Both the position numbers and the translations under genes were made by a program. The notes beneath the pieces were generated by a model. The model was not told where the DNA came from and ran no database searches. It saw nothing but the letters and a program-made list of their open reading frames with translations. DNA of 64,000 bases from Lysobacter arenosi (GTDB taxonomy: Bacteria; Pseudomonadota; Gammaproteobacteria; Xanthomonadales; Xanthomonadaceae), in NCBI RefSeq assembly GCF_016613475.2, contig NZ_CP071517.1, positions 2,914,001-2,978,000 on the forward strand, written 5' to 3'. Shown piece by piece: positions 58,463-64,000 of the stretch (the stretch's first letter is position 1; each line of letters starts with the position of its first letter).

Positions 58463-60313
58463 TTACCCCCGCAGCCGCCAGGCCAATCCCGACACGCGCG
58501 CCGCATGCCTTGCCAGCGCGGCGTGCAGTACCGTCTCGCTCGCGCACACATGCAGTTCGCTGCGTGCCCGCGTCACCGCCGTGTACAGCAGCTCGCGCGA
58601 CAACGTCCGCGCATCCTGCCGCGGCAGCAGCAACCACACCGTGTCGAACTCCGAACCCTGCGCCTTGTGCACGGTCATCGCGAAGGCGCCGGTGTGCGCC
58701 GGCAGCGCCGCCGGATGGAAGCCGCGCACGCCTTCGCTGCCACCGGCGAACCAGGCCACGGTGTGGCCCTTGGCGTCACGCTGGCATACGCCGATGTCGC
58801 CATTGAACAGGCCGTGCCGGTAACTGTTCTCCGTCACCAGCAACAGGCGGCCGTGGAAGTACGGATCGCGATGGGCACCGGCCAATGCCTCTTCGATGCG
58901 CGCGTTGAGCACGCCGGCACCCTGCGCGCCTTCGCGCAAGGCAGTCAGCACGCGTAGCGCCGAGGCACGTTGCAGTGCCACCACCGGGTCATCCAGTTCG
59001 AGAAGTCCGCGCCAGACCGACAGCAACGTCTCCCGCCGCGGCCCGAGCAGCGGGTCGGTGACGCCTTCGTGGTAATGGATGCCGTCCAGCACGTTGCCGC
59101 GCAGCAGTTCGATGGTGCGGTCGGCATCGCCGACGCGCAGCGCGTCTGCCAGCGGCGCCAGGTCCAGCGACTGCGACTGGCGATAACCGCGAAGCAGCTG
59201 CACGCGATGGCCGCTGAGCGGCGTACCTGCGGACGGCGTCGTTGCAATGTCGCCAAGCAGCGGTTGCAGGCGATGGACCAGTGATGCCGGCAGCGCATCG
59301 CCCTCGCCTGCCGCATCGGTGATGGCCGCGAGCACGTCGCCGGCCTCGATCGACGGCAGCTGATCACGATCGCCAAGCAGGATCAGGCGGGCGCCGTCGG
59401 CGACGGCCTCCACCAGCTTGCACATCAGCGGCAGGTCCACCATCGACGCTTCGTCGACGACGATGACATCGAACGACAACGGATTGCTTGCGTCATGGCG
59501 GAAGCGCGGACTGCCGGGAATGGTGCCGAGCAGTCGGTGCAGCGTACTCGCGGCCTCGGGAAGCGCATCGCACAGTGCGTCATCGACGCCTTCGATGGCG
59601 CGCAGCTGCACACTCGCCGCACGCAGACTCTCGGCCATGCGCTCGGCGGCACGACCGGTTGGCGCGGCCAGCGCGATGCGCGGCGATGGCAGACCGGCGT
59701 GGTGCGCCTGCGCGATCAGCAACAGCAGCACGCGCGTAATCGTCGTGGTCTTGCCGGTGCCCGGGCCGCCGGTGACCAGCAGCAACGACTGCAGCAATGC
59801 CAGCGCCGCTGCGCGCGCCTGGCGATCGCCATCGCGGGCGTGCGGGAACAGCTTGGCGAACAACGATGCGATGCCGTCCAGGCCGTCGCTCTGCGGGCGT
59901 GCCGCCGCGATGCGCTTGAGGCCGATGCCAAGGCGCCGCTCGTACTCGCGGTAGCGGCGCAGGTACAGCAGGCCGTTCTCCCACACCAACGGCCGGTCGC
60001 CGGCGGCAACCGCGTCGGCTTGCGGCTCGCTGACCCACTGCGAGGCCTGAAGCGCATCGCGCCACGCTTTGGCGTTGGGCCAGGCGATCGCGTCGTCCTG
60101 CAGCCAGGACGGCTGCGCCGGGTCGAACGCGGCGTGGCCGCGCGCCACCGACTGCGATGCCAGCGCCGCCGCGGCGAGCACCGCGTCGGGCGCGTCGGTG
60201 CCGAACAGGTCGGAGCTGGTGTCGCGTCGGCCAAGCCGGCGCAGGCTCTGCGCGAACGCATGGTCGAGCGTGTTGAGCGCACCGGCGCGGTACAGCGCAT
60301 CGAGCAGGCTCAT
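58463..60313 (-). CDS. recD: Exodeoxyribonuclease V subunit alpha (RecD)
   Basis: 616 aa SF1 helicase. Walker A GGPGTGKTTT at 182-190, DEASMVD Walker B, GDRDQLPS and the motif VI-type TVHKAQGSEFDTVWLLLP, then YTAVTRARSEL near the end. Last gene of recC-recB-recD; its ATG overlaps the recB stop. Works in double-strand break repair with RecB and RecC. Confidence 0.95.
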   Translation of the reverse strand: MSLLDALYRAGALNTLDHAFAQSLRRLGRRDTSSDLFGTDAPDAVLAAAALASQSVARGHAAFDPAQPSWLQDDAIAWPNAKAWRDALQASQWVSEPQADAVAAGDRPLVWENGLLYLRRYREYERRLGIGLKRIAAARPQSDGLDGIASLFAKLFPHARDGDRQARAAALALLQSLLLVTGGPGTGKTTTITRVLLLLIAQAHHAGLPSPRIALAAPTGRAAERMAESLRAASVQLRAIEGVDDALCDALPEAASTLHRLLGTIPGSPRFRHDASNPLSFDVIVVDEASMVDLPLMCKLVEAVADGARLILLGDRDQLPSIEAGDVLAAITDAAGEGDALPASLVHRLQPLLGDIATTPSAGTPLSGHRVQLLRGYRQSQSLDLAPLADALRVGDADRTIELLRGNVLDGIHYHEGVTDPLLGPRRETLLSVWRGLLELDDPVVALQRASALRVLTALREGAQGAGVLNARIEEALAGAHRDPYFHGRLLLVTENSYRHGLFNGDIGVCQRDAKGHTVAWFAGGSEGVRGFHPAALPAHTGAFAMTVHKAQGSEFDTVWLLLPRQDARTLSRELLYTAVTRARSELHVCASETVLHAALARHAARVSGLAWRLRG

Positions 60314-63300
60314 GCCGCACCTCCGGCGAAGAGCGTGTCGAGTGCGTCGACGAGTGCCGGATCAGGCGCATGGGCATGGATGCCCTGCCCTTCCGCCAGG
60401 CCGCGACAGAACAGGTAGCGAACGCCGCCGAAGTCGCGCGCGTAGTCGTAACCATCGCCGAGGCGGAAGCGCAGCCAGCGGTGCAGGGCCAGTGTGTAGA
60501 TCAATGCCTGCAGGTCGTACTCGCTGTGCGCCATCGCGGCATCGAGGCTGGCACGGTCGTAGGCCGGCAGCCGGTTGGACTTGTAGTCGAGCACGTACCA
60601 GCGACCGTCGACGGTGTAGGTCAAGTCGATCTTGCCGGTCATCAGGCCTTCGAGGCGTCGGCGCGGACCGAAGCCCTGGCGCGTGGCAACCACACCGCCG
60701 GCGTGCAGCACATCGATCAGTGCATCGACCGCGGTCGGCTGAAGGGCGAAGTGGAATTCGATTTCGGCGCGGCGGGCGCCCGGCGCGAGATCACACAACC
60801 GGCCGCCCTCGGGCAGGGTCGTGGTCAGCGTGTGCCCTGCCAGGCGCGTGAGGATCGGCACGCCATCGGCCACGTCCTCGTCGGCATAGCCGCCGGCACG
60901 CAGCGCCTGGGCGAGGTTGTCTGCCTGTCCTTGTGGCGCGATGTCACCTTCCATCCAGTCGCGCCACGCACCGAAGTCGGTGTGCTCGAGCGCGTCGTGC
61001 AACACATTGCCGAAACGGCTGCCGCTGAAGCGAGGATCGAAGGCTTCTGCCTCGTCGCGCACCTCAGGTTCGGCCGGCTCATCGACCGCACCACGCTCGT
61101 CCACCGCGACGACGACTTCGGCCCCGGCTTCGGCCTGTGCCAGCTGGGTGAAGCTGTAGACCCACCAGTCGCGCGAGATCGTGCGCTGCGGCGACCGTGC
61201 CGGCGCCACTTCGGCGGTCTGCATGGCGTTGAGCGGCGCGGCGACCGCGACGACTTCGCCGCTGATCACCGCCATGTCCGGATGATCACGCAGCGCCCCG
61301 GTATTGGCGAGCATCTTCGCCAGGCGCGTCTTGTCTGCGCCATAGAACTCGCCGCTGGCCAGCCACAGCGCGTGGCCCGCGCGTGTCAAGCCGACATACA
61401 GCAGGCGCGCATCCTCGGCGAGCTGCTCGTTGCGCCATTCCGTCGCCGCGTTCCTCCAGTCGGCGTCGTCCTTGTCGATCTTCCAGCGCAGCTGACGGCG
61501 GTCGCCGTTGTGGACGATGCAGTATCGATCGGCGCTGGGCGGCTGCCCGCCGATGGCGACGAATGGCAAGTACACCAGCGGGTATTCCAGGCCTTTGCTC
61601 TTGTGCAGGGTGACGATCTGCACGCACTGGGCGTCCGATTCCAGGCGCAGCAGCTGCGCTTCATCGTTGGAATCGGCTTCGGCGATGCGCCGGCACAGCC
61701 AGTCGACCAGACCATGCAGACCGAGCGAACGCGCGTCGGCGTCCTGCATCAGCTCGCCCAGCTGCAGGTAGTTGGTGAGGCGACGTTCGCCGTCGAGCAG
61801 GCCCAGCAGGCGTTCGGCGTGCGTGGCGCACAGGTCCGACACCAGCGCGAAGGGTCCGCTGCGCTGCCAGCGCTCACGCCAGGCCATCGCATCGAGCTGA
61901 TGTTGGCGATAAGCAGGGCCATCGTGTTCGAGCGAATCAATGGTGCAGGCGTCCACGCCCAGCAGCACCGTGGCGAGCGCCGTGCGCAGGCGACCATCGT
62001 CGGCCGGTTGCAGCAAGGCCTCGAACAGCATGCGCAGCTCGGCCGCCTCATCGGTTGCGAACAGGCTCTGCATACCGGCTGCCACCGCCGGGATGCCGAC
62101 GGCGGTCAACGCACGCTGGATGCGTGTCGCCTCGTGGTGGCGGCGCACCAGTACCGCGATGTCGCCAGGCTGCACCGGCTCGCCGTCGATCAGGGCCGTG
62201 CCCTCGCGCGCGCGCGCGAGAACGTAGTGGATGGCACCGACGCAGGCGTCGGTGGCCAGTTCGCGCGATCGCTCGGCGTTGTGGGCCTCGCCGTTGCGGT
62301 CCGGGCCAATCATGCGCACGACCAGCGCCGGGGCAGCGGCGCCATCGATCATGAAGTCCTCATCGCGGCGCAGGTCACCGGGATGGACCGGATGGAAATT
62401 GATGCCCGGCACGACGAACGGCGCGTCGCCGGCGGCGACGGCGTTGTCGTACAGCGATTCGATCGCGCGAAGCACGCCCGGTCGCGAACGGAAATTGCGA
62501 TCCAGTGGCGGTGCGCGCTCGGCGACCGCGGCAGCGGCCAGGTAGGTATGCACGTCGCCGCCACGGAAGCCGTAAATGGCCTGCTTCGGGTCGCCGATCA
62601 GGAATAGTGCGCCCGTGTCGTCATCGGCGGTGCGGCCCTTGCCGAAGACGCGGTCGAAGATGCCCCACTGGCGCGCATCGGTATCCTGGAACTCGTCGAC
62701 CAGCGCGAACGCGTACTGCTTGCGCAGCCGCTGCACCAGCTCCTCGCCGTGGTCGCTGTCGAGCGCGTTGGCGACATCGTCGATCAGGTCGTCGTAGGTC
62801 TGCAGGCGCAGCGTCTGCTTGGTCTCGTGCAGGCGCCGGCTTGCGTCGTCGCGGACGCGGTGCAGCAGGTCGACGCGCTGGCGGTCGTGTTCGCGGCGAT
62901 GGCGGGCGCGCGCGTCGAGGTAATCGGCGACGGCAACGAACAGGGGCGAATGCGGGCAGCGCGCGCGCAGGGCTGTCTTGGTCTTGTCGACCAGCGTGGC
63001 CTGGCGCAGGTTGGGCAGTTTCTCGTGGTAGTCGTCGAACGGGCCACCATGCTCCAGCTGCTGTTCCAGCGCGTTCCACAGCAGCGGGATGTGTTCGGGC
63101 TTGTAGCTGGACTTGTTCAGCAGCGCCTGTTCGATCGCGTCTTCAATCTTTCGCCGGGCCTCGTCGCCGTGCTCGGCGAAGACCTGCCGCAACGTGCTGA
63201 AAGCGCTGTCGACGTCATCGCGGGCGCCGTCCTGGCCTTCCGCTGGCACCGATTCGGGCAACAGCTGCACCGGCGACAGCAGGTTCGGCAGATCCTTGGC

Positions 63301-63885
63301 CAGCTCTTCCGGATTGCGCCACAGCGACGGCAGCAGCGCGGCATCGTCGCCGTGCGCGGCGATCGCCCGCCACAGGTCGCGAGCGAGCGCGTCGCGCAGG
63401 TCGGCATCGCTGGTCAGCAGTTGTGGCGGGTCGAACGGCTGGTCGCTTTCCAGCGCGTGCTCGCGCAGCACGCGCGCACAGAAACCGTGGATGGTGAAGA
63501 TGGCGGCCAGGTCGACTTCCAGCACCGCGCGCTTGAGGCGGAACTGCAGCTGTTCGCGCGTCTCGCCGCTGGCGACCAGATGGTCTTCGATGATGCGACG
63601 GGTGAGCGCGACATCGGCCGATTCGTCGTCGCAGGCTGGCGAACCGACCAGCGCGGCCGCGTGCTCCAGTCGCTCGCGGATGCGCTTGCGCAGTTCCTGC
63701 GTGGCGGCCTCGGTGAAGGTCACCACCAGGATCGTGCCGATACGCAGGTCGCGTTCGACTATCAGGCGCGTGACCAGCGTGGCCAGGGTGAAGGTCTTGC
63801 CGGTGCCGGCGCTGGCCTCGATCAGGCGCACGCCGTGCAGTGGCAGCGTGAGATAGGGGTCGGAGGCGTTGAGCGCGAGGTTCAT
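60310..63885 (-). CDS. recB: Exodeoxyribonuclease V subunit beta (RecB)
   Basis: 1191 aa. Walker A EASAGTGKTFTLA (residues 23-35), VTFTEAATQELRKRIRERL, DEFQDTDARQW, LIGDPKQAIYGFRGGDVHTY, TLHKSKGLEYPLVYLPF and the nuclease active-site LDYKSNRL with the catalytic Asp/Lys near the C-terminus. It is intact. ATGA overlaps recC (upstream) and recD (downstream). Confidence 0.96.
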   Translation of the reverse strand: MNLALNASDPYLTLPLHGVRLIEASAGTGKTFTLATLVTRLIVERDLRIGTILVVTFTEAATQELRKRIRERLEHAAALVGSPACDDESADVALTRRIIEDHLVASGETREQLQFRLKRAVLEVDLAAIFTIHGFCARVLREHALESDQPFDPPQLLTSDADLRDALARDLWRAIAAHGDDAALLPSLWRNPEELAKDLPNLLSPVQLLPESVPAEGQDGARDDVDSAFSTLRQVFAEHGDEARRKIEDAIEQALLNKSSYKPEHIPLLWNALEQQLEHGGPFDDYHEKLPNLRQATLVDKTKTALRARCPHSPLFVAVADYLDARARHRREHDRQRVDLLHRVRDDASRRLHETKQTLRLQTYDDLIDDVANALDSDHGEELVQRLRKQYAFALVDEFQDTDARQWGIFDRVFGKGRTADDDTGALFLIGDPKQAIYGFRGGDVHTYLAAAAVAERAPPLDRNFRSRPGVLRAIESLYDNAVAAGDAPFVVPGINFHPVHPGDLRRDEDFMIDGAAAPALVVRMIGPDRNGEAHNAERSRELATDACVGAIHYVLARAREGTALIDGEPVQPGDIAVLVRRHHEATRIQRALTAVGIPAVAAGMQSLFATDEAAELRMLFEALLQPADDGRLRTALATVLLGVDACTIDSLEHDGPAYRQHQLDAMAWRERWQRSGPFALVSDLCATHAERLLGLLDGERRLTNYLQLGELMQDADARSLGLHGLVDWLCRRIAEADSNDEAQLLRLESDAQCVQIVTLHKSKGLEYPLVYLPFVAIGGQPPSADRYCIVHNGDRRQLRWKIDKDDADWRNAATEWRNEQLAEDARLLYVGLTRAGHALWLASGEFYGADKTRLAKMLANTGALRDHPDMAVISGEVVAVAAPLNAMQTAEVAPARSPQRTISRDWWVYSFTQLAQAEAGAEVVVAVDERGAVDEPAEPEVRDEAEAFDPRFSGSRFGNVLHDALEHTDFGAWRDWMEGDIAPQGQADNLAQALRAGGYADEDVADGVPILTRLAGHTLTTTLPEGGRLCDLAPGARRAEIEFHFALQPTAVDALIDVLHAGGVVATRQGFGPRRRLEGLMTGKIDLTYTVDGRWYVLDYKSNRLPAYDRASLDAAMAHSEYDLQALIYTLALHRWLRFRLGDGYDYARDFGGVRYLFCRGLAEGQGIHAHAPDPALVDALDTLFAGGAA

Positions 63886-64000
63886 GCGCCCGCCTCCGGC
63901 GCCGGCGCGCGCTCATATGCCGTGACCGCATCGAACACCCGCTCGGTGGTCGCTGCAAAGGCTTCGCGCAGCACATCCTCGGCCAGCAGGTCACGGCCGC
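63882..64000 (-). CDS. recC: Exodeoxyribonuclease V subunit gamma (RecC), C-terminal end, cut by window edge
   Basis: Last ~39 codons visible: GRDLLAEDVLREAFAATTERVFDAV then a Pro/Ala-rich end (APAPEAGA) and a TGA that overlaps the recB ATG. Only order and the typical RecC tail support the name; the bulk lies outside. Confidence 0.75.
   Translation of the reverse strand, partial: GRDLLAEDVLREAFAATTERVFDAVTAYERAPAPEAGA

Overview
The window looks like a chromosomal segment of a high-GC gammaproteobacterium of the Lysobacter/Xanthomonadaceae type. The reasons are strongly GC-biased codon use with long open frames on both strands, a biotin operon in the order bioB-bioF-(ACT)-bioH-bioC, a recC-recB-recD cluster, a gltB-gltD pair, a Gly/Tyr-rich lipoprotein, and palindromic repeat elements of a kind common in this family. 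Genus is inferred from gene content, not from a marker alignment.

Layout. 1-3.3 kb: the end of an EmrB-type exporter, an EmrA-like adaptor, a TetR regulator and an unusual fusion protein carrying a TetR C-terminal domain without a visible DNA-binding domain. 3.3-9 kb: a methyltransferase, a GFA-family protein, a sialidase-like lipoprotein, a tandem SnoaL-like protein, a decayed AraC regulator and mnmG. 9.0-9.7 kb: a gene-free stretch with a good sigma-54 promoter match about 25 nt before a possible small RNA that ends in a strong intrinsic terminator. 9.7-15.3 kb: an envelope lipoprotein, a DMT exporter, a PLP dehydratase, an NTF2-like protein and a lipid-linked-sugar glycosyltransferase. 15.3-20.8 kb: the biotin operon on the minus strand, overlapping stop to start at most joints, with a BirA-like operator in front. 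20.9-36.9 kb: housekeeping and accessory genes (comF, a YegD-type Hsp70, two HdeD-like proteins, ubiA, tRNA-Arg(CCG), cytochrome c5, an extracellular nuclease, zapE, an amino-acid permease, a frameshifted M61 peptidase), ending in an I78 inhibitor plus a barnase-like RNase and its barstar.

37.0-40.8 kb is a lower-GC island and the most interesting part. A minus-strand operon encodes a 60-aa YjzC-like protein, a Multiubiquitin-domain beta-grasp protein, a ThiF-type E1 with a DUF6791-like N-terminal domain, and a DUF6527 Cys/His protein. It is transcribed divergently from an XRE repressor and an ImmA/IrrE metalloprotease, and three near-identical 18-bp inverted repeats sit in the space between. 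I read this as a stress- or damage-inducible ubiquitin-like conjugation module, possibly defensive.

40.8-64 kb: a TetA-like MFS exporter, gltB-gltD (GOGAT), a GIY-YIG nuclease gene bracketed by two large palindromic repeat elements, folE, a minus-strand efflux operon (DUF2798-SDR-adaptor-RND pump-outer-membrane factor) divergent from a LysR regulator, and recD, recB and the end of recC.

Three genes (the M61 peptidase, the outer-membrane factor and the sialidase-like lipoprotein) contain one-base frame changes at short homopolymer runs. This pattern fits sequencing or assembly indels at least as well as real gene decay.
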